NCBI RefSeq assembly: GCF_002995795.1
Contig: NZ_PVXN01000005.1
Coordinates: forward strand, 1-64,000
Reading direction: 5' to 3'
From: Clostridium thermopalmarium DSM 5974
GTDB lineage: Bacteria; Bacillota; Clostridia; Clostridiales; Clostridiaceae
DNA length: 64,000 bases
Numbering within the stretch: position 1 is the stretch's first letter; each line of letters starts with the position of its first letter. The translations under genes were made by a program, and so were the position numbers. Under the pieces are notes generated by a model. That model had not been told where the DNA came from, searched no databases, and was given only the letters and a program-made list of their open reading frames with translations. Below are positions 8,235 to 17,174 of this stretch, piece by piece.

Positions 8235-9554
8235 TTATTTTTTTCTTTTATTTGCAAGTACTGTTCTCTTTGAAGTACGGATTGATTGGATCAAATGACG
8301 TTTTGCTGGACATACAAATGTACATGATCCACATTCAATACAGTCTAATCCATGTTCTTCTTCAAAAGCATCGTACTCTTTTCTTCTTCCAAGTGAATCA
8401 AGTGTTGATGGTATTAAGAACATTGGGCATGCCTGAACACATTTTCCACATCTGATACAGCTTGATTCTTCTGGTAAAACTGCTTGCTTTTCTGTTAAAC
8501 AAAGTATTCCTGATGATCCTTTTGTAGTTGGTATATCTAAAGTAGATACAGCCATACCCATCATTGGTCCACCTGAAATTATCTTAACTGGATCTTCTTT
8601 GAATCCACCACAAGCTTCTACTAGTTCTCTATAAGACATACCTAACCTTATTCTTAGGTTCTTAGGCTCTTTAACAGCTTCCCCTGTTACAGTAACAACT
8701 CTTGATATAGTAGGTCTTCCATTAACAACAGCATTATATACTTCTCTTACTGTGTTAACGTTTTGAACTATGCATCCTGCATCTGCTGGAAGTTTTCCTG
8801 AAGGAACTTCTCTCTTAGTTATAGCATAGATTAATTGTTTCTCTGCACCTTGAGGATACTTAGTTTTTAACGCTTTAACCTCTATATTTGGAATATCTTT
8901 TGTAGCTTCTCTCATAGCTTCGATAGCATTTTTCTTGTTATCCTCTATTCCAATATAACCTTTTGCTTCTGGGAACATGTGAAGTATTATTTTTAGCCCT
9001 TCAACTATCATGTTTGTCTCTTCAAGCATTAATCTGTGGTCACAAGTTAAATAAGGCTCACACTCTGCTCCATTTAATATTATTGTATCAATTTTCTTGT
9101 CTGGTGGTGGAGAAAGCTTTACATTTGTTGGGAAAGTAGCTCCTCCCATACCAACTACTCCAGCTTCCTTAATAAGCTCTACTATTTCTTCTTTTGTCAT
9201 TTCTTTGTAGTTTTTTGGCTTTGGCATGTCTATTTCTTCATAAAGGCCATCATTTTCTACTATTACAGCAAGTGATTTTGTTCCTCCTGCTGTAAGTACA
9301 GGTTTAACATCTTTAACTGTACCTGATACACTGCTATGAATATTTGCAGATATAAAACCACTAGCTTGACCTATTTTTTGTCCTACTAGTACTCTGTCGC
9401 CCTTTTTTACCAAACATTCTGCTGGTGCTCCTATATGTTGAGACATAGGAAACACTAAAAGTTCTTTTGGCTCTAAGTCTTCTATGGGCTTATTTTCAGT
9501 AAGATACTTACCATGAGGTGGGTGCACACCCCTTCTGAAAGTTAAAAGTTCCAT
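8235..9554 (-). CDS. rnfC: Rnf complex subunit C (NADH/flavin/Fe-S)
   Basis: A 439-residue protein and the first gene of the operon. It begins with the typical RnfC motif FRRGVHPPHGKYLT. It has the Gly-rich GVVGMGGATFPTNVKL region near 132-148 of the NuoF-like fold and two C-terminal clusters, CIRCGKCVQACP and CIECGSCTFVCP. It is the NAD-reducing subunit on the cytoplasmic side. GGGAGG precedes the ATG by 5 bases. The promoter should lie in the AT-rich region upstream (9555 onward), but I could not fix it. Confidence 0.95.
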   Translation of the reverse strand: MELLTFRRGVHPPHGKYLTENKPIEDLEPKELLVFPMSQHIGAPAECLVKKGDRVLVGQKIGQASGFISANIHSSVSGTVKDVKPVLTAGGTKSLAVIVENDGLYEEIDMPKPKNYKEMTKEEIVELIKEAGVVGMGGATFPTNVKLSPPPDKKIDTIILNGAECEPYLTCDHRLMLEETNMIVEGLKIILHMFPEAKGYIGIEDNKKNAIEAMREATKDIPNIEVKALKTKYPQGAEKQLIYAITKREVPSGKLPADAGCIVQNVNTVREVYNAVVNGRPTISRVVTVTGEAVKEPKNLRIRLGMSYRELVEACGGFKEDPVKIISGGPMMGMAVSTLDIPTTKGSSGILCLTEKQAVLPEESSCIRCGKCVQACPMFLIPSTLDSLGRRKEYDAFEEEHGLDCIECGSCTFVCPAKRHLIQSIRTSKRTVLANKRKK

Positions 9555-10627
9555 ATTAATCCTCCCTTTGCCTAAAAGTACATGCTAAATTTTCAGCAAT
9601 GTATAAATTTGTATATGAATTTATTTATTTTTTAAAATTTAAATTTATAAAATTTAAATTTTTATAATACACCAACATTTATTTTAATAATTTTAATAAA
9701 AATTAAAATTTCTAGCTATTTATCAGATATACCTGTTATTAATTTATCAATCTACACCATAATTATAGTACATTACATCATATGTTGTACTGATACGCTT
9801 TATTTCAATTTTAAACTCACATAATTCTACAATTATCGCTTATTGAAATGGATTTAAAATAAACAGAAATAGCGCAATTATCTGATAAATCTATGAAGTC
9901 AATGTATACAATTACATAAAAATTATGTCGCAACCTATAACGACACATATATAATACCATAATATATATACTTGTGCTACATCAATTAATAATTTAATTA
10001 ATAATTTTGACATTTTTTTTGAAACTTTTTTATTTATAATAAAATATAAATAAACTAATTAATGATTAATATAAGTTTATATATACCATATAAAAAAGTT
10101 TTACTGAATGCTTTTTTATATATTTTACATAATATAATACCATATTAATCTCATTATTTTAAAATTGCCACAAAATTAAAATAAATCAAACTTATTTATT
10201 CCATATACATTATAATCTTAATTTAATACTCTTATAATTATACAAGCTTATTAATGAAAATCAAGGGACAGTTCTCAAATTTTCATACGCAAAATTTGAG
10301 AACTGTCCCTAATATCCCTTCTATTAAACTCCATAAAGTCAATAATAACTTACATAATAATTTGCATAAAAACAAATGTATTTTATATAAATTTGAACTT
10401 TGTTCATCATTAAATTTCATGGATGCATCAATTCTAAGCATTATCTATAAATACTTTCAAATTTTGTATTAAATCTTTCATTTTACGAGTATAGACTCAA
10501 AATATCTTTAAACTTAAAAAAATGCTATTTGTAGCCTATATTTATTTATGCTACTATTAAGGCAAAATAGAAGGATTAATAAAAATGAAAATGTTAATTT
10601 AAGTATAATTTTAAAAGGAGAATTTTT
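9555..10627. other. 1.07-kb AT-rich intergenic region
   Basis: No supported coding region; a short plus-strand open frame at 10254-10472 runs through a repeat and is not believable. It contains the rnf promoter region (minus strand), the upstream region of the YitT-type gene (plus strand), an A/T dyad (AAATTTAAATTT-like, 9640-9660), a dyad near 9990-10010 (AATTAATAATTTAATTAATA) and the REP-like palindrome at 10264-10310. I saw no Rex-type operator. Confidence 0.6.
10264..10310. repeat. REP-like palindrome, full copy 2 (CAG type)
   Basis: Arms AGGGACAGTTCTCAAATTTT at 10264-10283 and its exact complement at 10291-10310 flank a 7-base loop. The core reads ACAGTTCTC instead of ACGGTTCTC, and the change is compensated in the other arm, so base pairing is kept. 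Confidence 0.95.
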
Positions 10628-11479
10628 ATGAATAAGTTATGCAAGGAAATAGGATTATCAACTGCAGGATGCCTATTATATTCAGCTTATGTTTCCATAT
10701 TTTTAGTGCCTAATAAAATAGGTGCAGGTGGTATAACAGGAATTTCCCTTGGATTAAATGAACTATTAAATCTACCTATAGGTTTTACAACGTTTCTCCT
10801 CAATGTACCTCTCTTTATATTCGGTTATAATTTATTAGGTAAGAACTTTGCCTTTAAAAGCGGGATCATAGTTATAAGTTCTTCTTTTCTAATAGACTTT
10901 GCAAATTCACACCTTGGTTTTGATCCCATTGGTGATACTTTAACTGCCACCATCTTTGCTGGCGTTATCTCTGGTATTGCAATGGCACTACTATTTATGG
11001 CTGGCGCTTCAACTGGCGGCCTTGATATATCTGGTAAAATTATTAAAAATAAATTTCCTGACTTTCAACTTCCTAAAATTTTATTAATGCAAGATATTAT
11101 AGTATATGTATTTATTGCTTTAACACTTGGAACTCGTTCTGTAATGTATGCTATAATAATGAGTTTCATTAGATCAAAGACTATGGATGCAGTTCAAGAA
11201 GGAATAGCTTCTTCAAGACAGTGTATTATAATCTGTGAAAATCCTAATGCGATTATAGATGCTATTACCAAAGAACTTGGACGAGGTGTAACACTTTTAA
11301 ATGCACAAGGCTGTTATTCTCATACTGACAAAAAGTTTATATATGTAGTTATTCAGAAAATACAGTTAAACACTTTAAAACACATAGTAAATACCATAGA
11401 TCCAAACGCTTTTGTAACTGTATCTTCTGTAAATGATATTCAAGGAAACTTTAAACAAAAATCCTTATCAATAAATTAG
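10628..11479 (+). CDS. YitT family membrane protein (DUF161 + DUF2179)
   Basis: A 283-residue protein with five or six membrane segments over residues 1-170, including the family motif NKIGAGGITGISLGLNEL and GASTGGLDI. A soluble C-terminal DUF2179 domain follows at about 195-275, with GRGVTLLNAQGCYSH and KKFIYVVI. The function of the family is poorly defined. The ribosome binding site AAAGGAG stands 6 bases before ATG 10628. The stop codon TAG at 11477-11479 overlaps a REP-like arm. Confidence 0.9.
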   Translation: MNKLCKEIGLSTAGCLLYSAYVSIFLVPNKIGAGGITGISLGLNELLNLPIGFTTFLLNVPLFIFGYNLLGKNFAFKSGIIVISSSFLIDFANSHLGFDPIGDTLTATIFAGVISGIAMALLFMAGASTGGLDISGKIIKNKFPDFQLPKILLMQDIIVYVFIALTLGTRSVMYAIIMSFIRSKTMDAVQEGIASSRQCIIICENPNAIIDAITKELGRGVTLLNAQGCYSHTDKKFIYVVIQKIQLNTLKHIVNTIDPNAFVTVSSVNDIQGNFKQKSLSIN

Positions 11480-11497
11480 GGACGGTTCTCAAATTTT
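11477..11497 (+). repeat. REP-like single arm at the stop codon of the YitT-type gene
   Basis: TAGGGACGGTTCTCAAATTT plus one T. The first three bases are the stop codon of the YitT-type gene. The arm has the same orientation as the gene, and there is no second arm. Confidence 0.9.
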
Positions 11498-11638
11498 ATA
11501 AATTTCTTTCATATCTACGAGTCCGTGGTTATGTAATCTACTGCAATTCTTATTTGACAAACTCTGATAGAGCCTCAAAAGTTTTCATTATCCAAATAAG
11601 TAAGGTTATGAAAACTCAGCTGTATTAGAGTTGATTTT

Positions 11639-12409
11639 TTACCTATCAAAAATAAACGATTTAATTACAGCAAAACACTCTCTTACATAGTAATTAGGAA
11701 TTAATATTGGATGAAGTTCTGATGGCACTGAATAGATATTCTTGAATCCTGCTCGTTTAGCTAAAAATCTAGCCCTAAACATATGAAAATTTGTTGTAAC
11801 AATAGCTATTTTTATTTCTTTTCTATTATCTATTTTATCTAAAACTTCCTTTGAATACCTGAAATTCTGTGAAGTATTCGTAGATTTTTCTTCTTTTATA
11901 ATTTGATTTTTACTTATTCCACAGCTCAGTAAAAATCTTCCCATAGCTTCAGCCTCTGTTATGTCTTCTCCCATTCCTTGCCCACCTGATACAATTATTT
12001 TGGTTTTGGGATACTTCTCTAGATACTCCATACTTTTATCCATTCTCTGACTTAAAGTAAGAGACATTTTCTCTCCATGTAGTCCAGCCCCTAATATAAG
12101 AAGGTAGTCACACTCTTCCATTTGTTCATTAATGCTAAAATAAATGATAAGTGACTCTATGATAATAAACAAAATAAACCCTATTATAAAACAAATTAAC
12201 ATAAGCATTCTAAATTTTTTATTTATGTATAATTTGTTGCTTTTTTCAAATTCTTTAACCACGCCAATTCCTATGAAAACAGCACCTAACATAATCCAAA
12301 ATTGAGAAAAACTTATTTTCCAAGCAAAACAACTTAAAAGTATATAATACAGTATGCTTAACATACCTAATATAAAAAATTTATTTTTAATTGTTATAAT
12401 ATCGATCAC
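11639..12409 (-). CDS. DUF218 (YdcF/SanA-like) membrane protein
   Basis: About 256 residues. The start is uncertain: ATG 12418 directly abuts AAAGG, so the in-frame GTG at 12409 is better spaced. Three N-terminal hydrophobic segments are followed by a DUF218 domain at about 100-255, with YLLILGAGLHGE, IIVSGGQGMGEDITEAEAM and FHMFRARFLAKRAG. Related proteins are linked to envelope biogenesis or vancomycin sensitivity in other bacteria, but the reaction is not established. It is divergent from the RAYT gene, with about 90 bases between them. Confidence 0.8.
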   Translation of the reverse strand: MIDIITIKNKFFILGMLSILYYILLSCFAWKISFSQFWIMLGAVFIGIGVVKEFEKSNKLYINKKFRMLMLICFIIGFILFIIIESLIIYFSINEQMEECDYLLILGAGLHGEKMSLTLSQRMDKSMEYLEKYPKTKIIVSGGQGMGEDITEAEAMGRFLLSCGISKNQIIKEEKSTNTSQNFRYSKEVLDKIDNRKEIKIAIVTTNFHMFRARFLAKRAGFKNIYSVPSELHPILIPNYYVRECFAVIKSFIFDR

Positions 12410-12496
12410 AAGAATCATCCTTTTTTAAATTTTAGTGATTAATTTATATTTTTTTGTCAATAATCTTAATAAAAAATAATGAAGGAAGTGTTTAAA

Positions 12497-13429
12497 TTGC
12501 CAAGAACACCTAGAATTAAAAGCCATACTGCTATTTATCACATTATGGCTAGAAGTATAAGCGAAGTTAGATTATTTAGAAGTAATGATGACAAAAATAA
12601 ATTTTTATCATATCTAAAAAAATATAAAGATATGTTTTCTTTTTATGTTTATAGTTTTTGTCTTATGGATAATCATGTTCATTTACTAATTGACTCAAAT
12701 GGAGCAGATGTAAGTAAATTTATGCATAATATTAATCAATGCTATGCCCAATATTATAATAGAAAATACAACAGGACAGGACACGTTTTTGGAGATCGGT
12801 TTAAAAGCAAAATTGCGGATACTGATTTATCTGTGATGCTTATATCCGCTTATATTCATAACAATCCTAAAGATATTAAAGGATTTAAACAACATGTAGA
12901 GAACTACAAATATTCTAGTTTAGGAATCTATCTTGGAAAATGGCAGGATGCTTTCAACATTATAGATAAAAATTTTATCTTACAATACTTTAATCCAGAT
13001 CCTGTATTAGCAATAGTTCGTTATTTTGAATTTGTTAAGTCGAGAACTGAAACTAGTATAGATGATACTACTATTGATGATCTTGAATTGGTAAACACTT
13101 ATACTACTTATAAGTCTTATTCAAAACCTCTTATTAGGGACATCAACCCTGAGCAGATTATAGAATTTGTATCTAGTTCTTATAACTTTAATAAGTTTGA
13201 CATAAATATAAAATACAATCATTCAGCATCAGAATTTAGATCTATTTGTATTTTTTTAATGAGAAATTTATGTAATTTATATTATTCTCAAATATGTGAT
13301 ATAATAGGCAACATCACATTGTCCTCTGTATCTTACCTGTGTAATAAGGGATATAATATTGTACATAATACTTTAAAGTACCATAATATAATTAATAAAT
13401 TTTTAGAAAAATACCAAGTTTGTTTTTAA
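12497..13429 (+). CDS. REP-associated tyrosine transposase (RAYT, Y1/IS200-like)
   Basis: About 310 residues. Start TTG 12497 is preferred because AAGGAAGTG ends 6 bases upstream and because RAYT proteins typically begin MPRTxRIKS, exactly as here. An in-frame ATG at 12479 lies upstream of that ribosome binding site. The Y1 transposase domain (residues about 10-150) has the HUH motif in DNHVHLLID, the region GHVFGDRFKSK, and SAYIHNNPKDI with the catalytic Tyr. RAYTs are single-copy housekeeping relatives of IS200 transposases linked to REP palindromes. Four REP-like palindromes and nine arms lie nearby, so this gene is the likely mobiliser. The C-terminal part (about 220-310) may be DNA-binding. 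Confidence 0.9.
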   Translation: MPRTPRIKSHTAIYHIMARSISEVRLFRSNDDKNKFLSYLKKYKDMFSFYVYSFCLMDNHVHLLIDSNGADVSKFMHNINQCYAQYYNRKYNRTGHVFGDRFKSKIADTDLSVMLISAYIHNNPKDIKGFKQHVENYKYSSLGIYLGKWQDAFNIIDKNFILQYFNPDPVLAIVRYFEFVKSRTETSIDDTTIDDLELVNTYTTYKSYSKPLIRDINPEQIIEFVSSSYNFNKFDINIKYNHSASEFRSICIFLMRNLCNLYYSQICDIIGNITLSSVSYLCNKGYNIVHNTLKYHNIINKFLEKYQVCF

Positions 13430-13641
13430 ACTATTATAAATTAACAAAAATGAATTTAATATGTTTTTTAAAAAATAAATATTTAAATCCAAATTTTCTA
13501 AAATTTTATTAGACAAGCTATAAAAAATCCACTATATTATTTTATCTATTTTTATTATATTTTTGATTTATTTTTTCCCACTTGAAATACTTTCTTTAGA
13601 ATATTACTAAATAATCCTATCCAATTTTTAAGCACCTTTAT

Positions 13642-13661
13642 AAAATTTTGTGAACCGTCCC
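13642..13661 (-). repeat. Degenerate REP-like single arm
   Basis: On the minus strand it reads GTGGGACGGTTCACAAAATTTT-like, about 18 bases after the stop of the TPR ORF at 13679. It matches the core except CAC for CTC and one extra A. Orientation follows the TPR gene. Confidence 0.65.
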
Positions 13662-13678
13662 ACTATATTTCAACTTGA

Positions 13679-15380
13679 TTAGTATAAAAGCCTTAAATCT
13701 GGAACCTTTATTGAATCATTTGGTTTACCTTTTTCTATCTTATTTATTACTAACTTTATATCATTATAATTTTTCTTTATAACATTTTTAGTATATTCAT
13801 CTGTATTAGATGTAATCCCATCAGCAGCTTTTTTTAAATTATAATAAGCTCTGTGTAAGTCATTTGTATAAATAGCGTAATAGCATCCAGCATTATTCAA
13901 GGTTAGAATATCATTTTCATTAAGCTTAAAGGCAGTTCTTACTTCCTTTATTCCCTCATCGTGTTTTCCATTAGTTAAATATACAACCCCTAAAGTTCTA
14001 TGATATTTTATAATGTTATCCTTAAGCTTTATACATTCCTTTAAAATCTTTATAGCATCTTCGTCCCTTCCTTCATTAAAATATAATAACGCAATATTGT
14101 ATTTTATCTCTGGTTCCATAGGATTTATATAATTTGCCATCTTATAATAAATAATCTAAAGCTTTATCTAAATTTTTCTCTATGTCCCAATAAAACTTAC
14201 CTACACTTTCTAAAATATTATAATTATATAATTCTTTTTCCATGGCAGTTATAAAATATAGTTTTACTGAAGATGCCTTATTCATATTCTTGAGGATTTG
14301 CGGCATTAAAAATGCATAATTATCTGGATAGTCTTTATTTTGTTCAATGGATTTTTTGCAATATTCCATAGCTTTTTCTAAATCATGTCTTCTTAAATAG
14401 AACCATGCTGCGGTATGAAGTACTCCATAGTCATCTTTATTATTTTGTATAACTTCATTAATTAGCTTGTCTACTTCTTTACTTTTATTCATGTTTTGAA
14501 GAATTGATGCTTCAATTAGCTTAATTTCGATATTTCCTGCATCTTTTCCTTTTAATTGCTCTATAATTTGAACTCCTTCTTTAGATTTATCTTCCTTTAG
14601 TGAATAAATCTTAGCAAGCCACATTTTATATGCGAGCTCATTTGAATTGTTTTTTTCAAGCTCCTTTATGTAACTAATTATTTTATCAGAATTATACAAT
14701 GACTCCTGGGCTAAAACATCGTATATTTTATATTCATCCTTATCAATATCCCAAGCTTCTTTAAGCTTTGCAAAAGCTCCTTTAATATCCCCCAATATCA
14801 TAAGCATTCTAGAATATTCTGCTAAATCATAAGCTGACTTCTTGTCTACATCATAAAGTTGTACTATTTGCTTAGCTTTGTCCAATTCTTTATTAACCAT
14901 ATATATAGCCATCATGCTTTTTATCAGACTTTTATTTTTAGAGTTAGCCTTTAAAGCATTTTCTCCATCTTGTAAAGCTTGAGAACTGTCCCCATTAATA
15001 AATTCATAAAAAACTATTTTATTTACTATTTCATCATCTTGGATACCTATATCTTTTGCTAGTTGAATGTATTTTTTACTATTTTTAACATCTCCTTTTA
15101 AAAAATATATTCTTGCCATATCTATATTTTTTAATGCTAATAATCTATTATCTTTAATTTTGTTAATGTCTATGTTATTATATTCTTCAAAAGCTTTTTC
15201 GTATTCTCCTAGATATATATACTCCTCAGCTTTACGATCTGCAGAAGCACTCTCTTTTTCCAACTTATTGTTTTTAGATACTATGAAAAATATAATTATT
15301 GTGATTGTGAAAACCATTACTAACGTAGTTCCAATAAACATAATACTTTTTTTATTAAAAATCCCTTTATTAAGTTTCAT
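13679..15380 (-). pseudogene. TPR-repeat membrane protein split by a frameshift
   Basis: The upstream part (14142-15380, 412 residues) has an N-terminal membrane anchor (about 12-34) and repeated TPR helices, and ends KALDYLL. The downstream part (13679-14140, 153 residues) starts MANYINPMEPE one base after that stop and is also TPR. In the downstream frame, the codons just before its ATG give YYK, so a one-base change would join them as a typical TPR helix, ALDYYKMANYINP. The ATG also lacks a ribosome binding site. This is therefore probably one gene of about 565 residues with a frameshift (real, or a sequencing error), or less likely two coupled genes. A REP-like arm lies inside the upstream part. 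TPRs bind proteins; the partner is unknown. Confidence 0.7.
14978..14997 (-). repeat. REP-like single arm inside the TPR coding sequence
   Basis: Minus strand GGGGACAGTTCTCAA, a 15-base exact match to the CAG-type arm, encodes GDSSQ at residues 130-134. These residues sit exactly where a TPR has its GDxxxAL motif, so no insertion is apparent. Confidence 0.75.
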
Positions 15381-15597
15381 ACAATTCTCTCCTTGTGGTA
15401 TTTAGTCAATATTTTATCAAATATCTTATAAAAAATCTATAAAACTCCATTAATAATTAATTTCTTCAAATCTAGTTAACTTATATTAAGGGTTTGTATA
15501 TTTCTTAACTTTTCCTTTACAAATTACGTATTGATTTAAAAAATAGACATTATTTTTAAAACAATATAAAATATCGCTTAGTTAGGAGGTTTTATTT

Positions 15598-16842
15598 ATG
15601 AAAAAAAAATATAAAAAATCATCCCAAGAACAATACAGAAAAATACCTCTCATTCTTTATATTATAGCTTTGGGTATGTTAGGGACGGTTCTCAAATTAA
15701 CCCTATTTTCTTCTGCCGATAATTCAAATAAAAACACAGTCACAAAAATAGTCTCTAAGGATACTAGAAATAATAACTCTTCAGATAATATTCAATCCAA
15801 AGTTAGCAATACTGAAGATAAAATTTCAAATTCTAAAGAACCGTCCCAGATTGATCACCAGATTGATCAACTTGGCCAACCCCATAAGGATGATTCAGTT
15901 GAGGTTATTTTAACTGCTGTTGGAGATTGCACACTTGGTCGTGATGACAAATTTTCTTTTGAAGGTTCTCTTCCTTATGTTTTGAAGAAAAATAATTATG
16001 ATTATTCTTATATATTTAAAAATGTATCTCATATTTTTAAGGATGATGATATAACCATAGCTAATTTAGAAGGTACTTTTACTAACTCGAATTCTAAAGC
16101 TGAAAAACAGTTTACATTTAAAGCTCCTCCTGAATATGCAAAGATTTTAACTGCTGGAAGTATAGAAGGGGTTAATCTCTCTAATAATCACATTAGAGAC
16201 TATCTTGATGAGGGGTTTAAAGATACAATAGCTGCATTGGAATCAGAAGGTATTAATTACTTTGGGGAAGGTAATGTTTGGATTAAAGAAATTAAAGGAA
16301 TTAAATTTGGATTTTTAGGTTATAAGGGCTTCTATGATAGCAAGGAATTACTTGAAAAAGTTAAAAATGATATAAAAACATTGAAAGCTCAAAATTGTGT
16401 AGTAGTAATTAATTTCCATTGGGGAGAGGAAAGCCATTATGAACACAATTCTGTTCAAAGACGTATTGCTCACCACGCCATCGATAATGGAGCTGATTTA
16501 ATAATTGGTCATCATCCTCATGTTATTCAAGGAATAGAACAGTATAAAAATAAATTAATATTCTATAGCTTAGGCAATTTTGCTTTCGGAGGAAATAAAA
16601 ATCCAAAGGATAAAAACACTATAATACCTCAAATAAAGTTTAAATTTAGAAATAACTTACTAGAATCTTATGATCTAAAAGTGATTCCAGCTAAAATTTC
16701 ATCTGTCGATTATATAAATGACTATTGTCCTACCCCTGCAAAAGGTGATAGTAAAACTTCTATTCTAAAAAATTTAAATAAACTTTCTCCTAATTTAGGT
16801 TTTGAGGTTAGTGAAAACTTTCATAGTCTTAACTTAAAATAA
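15598..16842 (+). CDS. CapA-family membrane-anchored protein
   Basis: A 414-residue protein with GGAGG 8 bases before the ATG. The basic N-terminus and a hydrophobic segment at about 16-38 act as an anchor. A Ser/Asn-rich linker runs to about 100, then a CapA/PgsA-type metallophosphatase-like domain with VGDCTLGRD, NLEGTFTN, SNNHIRDYLDEGF, NFHWGEE, GHHPHVIQGIE and YSLGNFAFGG. The family is associated with poly-gamma-glutamate or other surface polymers. The membrane segment contains GTVLK translated from a REP-like arm (15679-15700). A second core fragment, GAACCGTCCC, lies at 15838-15847, bracketing the linker. Confidence 0.85.
   Translation: MKKKYKKSSQEQYRKIPLILYIIALGMLGTVLKLTLFSSADNSNKNTVTKIVSKDTRNNNSSDNIQSKVSNTEDKISNSKEPSQIDHQIDQLGQPHKDDSVEVILTAVGDCTLGRDDKFSFEGSLPYVLKKNNYDYSYIFKNVSHIFKDDDITIANLEGTFTNSNSKAEKQFTFKAPPEYAKILTAGSIEGVNLSNNHIRDYLDEGFKDTIAALESEGINYFGEGNVWIKEIKGIKFGFLGYKGFYDSKELLEKVKNDIKTLKAQNCVVVINFHWGEESHYEHNSVQRRIAHHAIDNGADLIIGHHPHVIQGIEQYKNKLIFYSLGNFAFGGNKNPKDKNTIIPQIKFKFRNNLLESYDLKVIPAKISSVDYINDYCPTPAKGDSKTSILKNLNKLSPNLGFEVSENFHSLNLK
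15679..15700 (+). repeat. REP-like single arm inside the CapA-type coding sequence
   Basis: TTAGGGACGGTTCTCAAATT plus AA, in the sense orientation, encodes GTVLK within the N-terminal membrane segment. Confidence 0.85.
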
Positions 16843-17174
16843 AGAACCCAATTTAGTTTTCTTATTCATCTGCTTTTTAATTTATTCAAAAAACTTAATG
16901 TCATATATTTTTAAAAAAAGCCAAATTTCTCCTGTGTTTTCTTGAGAACCTATGGCTTTTTTGTTTTTTAACATTAAAATACCATGAAAAATATGATTTT
17001 AAAAAGAAATTCAATTTTCAGTAAAATATTTCCATTTTCTTTTATACGTGATAAAATTTTATTAATGGTCATTAGTATAATTTTTATATACTGGTACATA
17101 ATTGTTTAATAGGATGGAGGTGCTGCCAAATTAATATTGCAACATTTTTAGGGATTGTTTTTTCAAAAGCTGTT
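16843..17174. other. Intergenic region before murT
   Basis: 332 bases without a believable ATG-initiated gene. It holds the terminator at 16913-16962 and the murT promoter region. A strong ribosome binding site, GGAGG at 17116-17120, is too far from the murT ATG at 17175 and suggests that the real murT start lies inside this stretch (see murT). Confidence 0.6.
16913..16962 (+). terminator. Terminator of the CapA-type gene
   Basis: AAAAAAGCCA pairs perfectly with TGGCTTTTTT across a loop of about 29 bases, followed by more T residues. The loop is long for an intrinsic terminator. Confidence 0.6.

Noticed and set aside
9555-10000. Rex operator upstream of rnfC
   Set aside because: No TTGTTAA-N6-TTAACAA-like site; only AT-rich dyads of other form.
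10254-10472. 72-codon plus-strand open frame
   Set aside because: It runs through the REP-like palindrome, lacks a ribosome binding site and has no recognisable composition.
15838-15847. GAACCGTCCC in the CapA-type gene as a second arm of a palindrome
   Set aside because: Ten bases only, 138 bases from the first arm, and no AAATTTT part. Mentioned in the gene entry but not counted as a copy.
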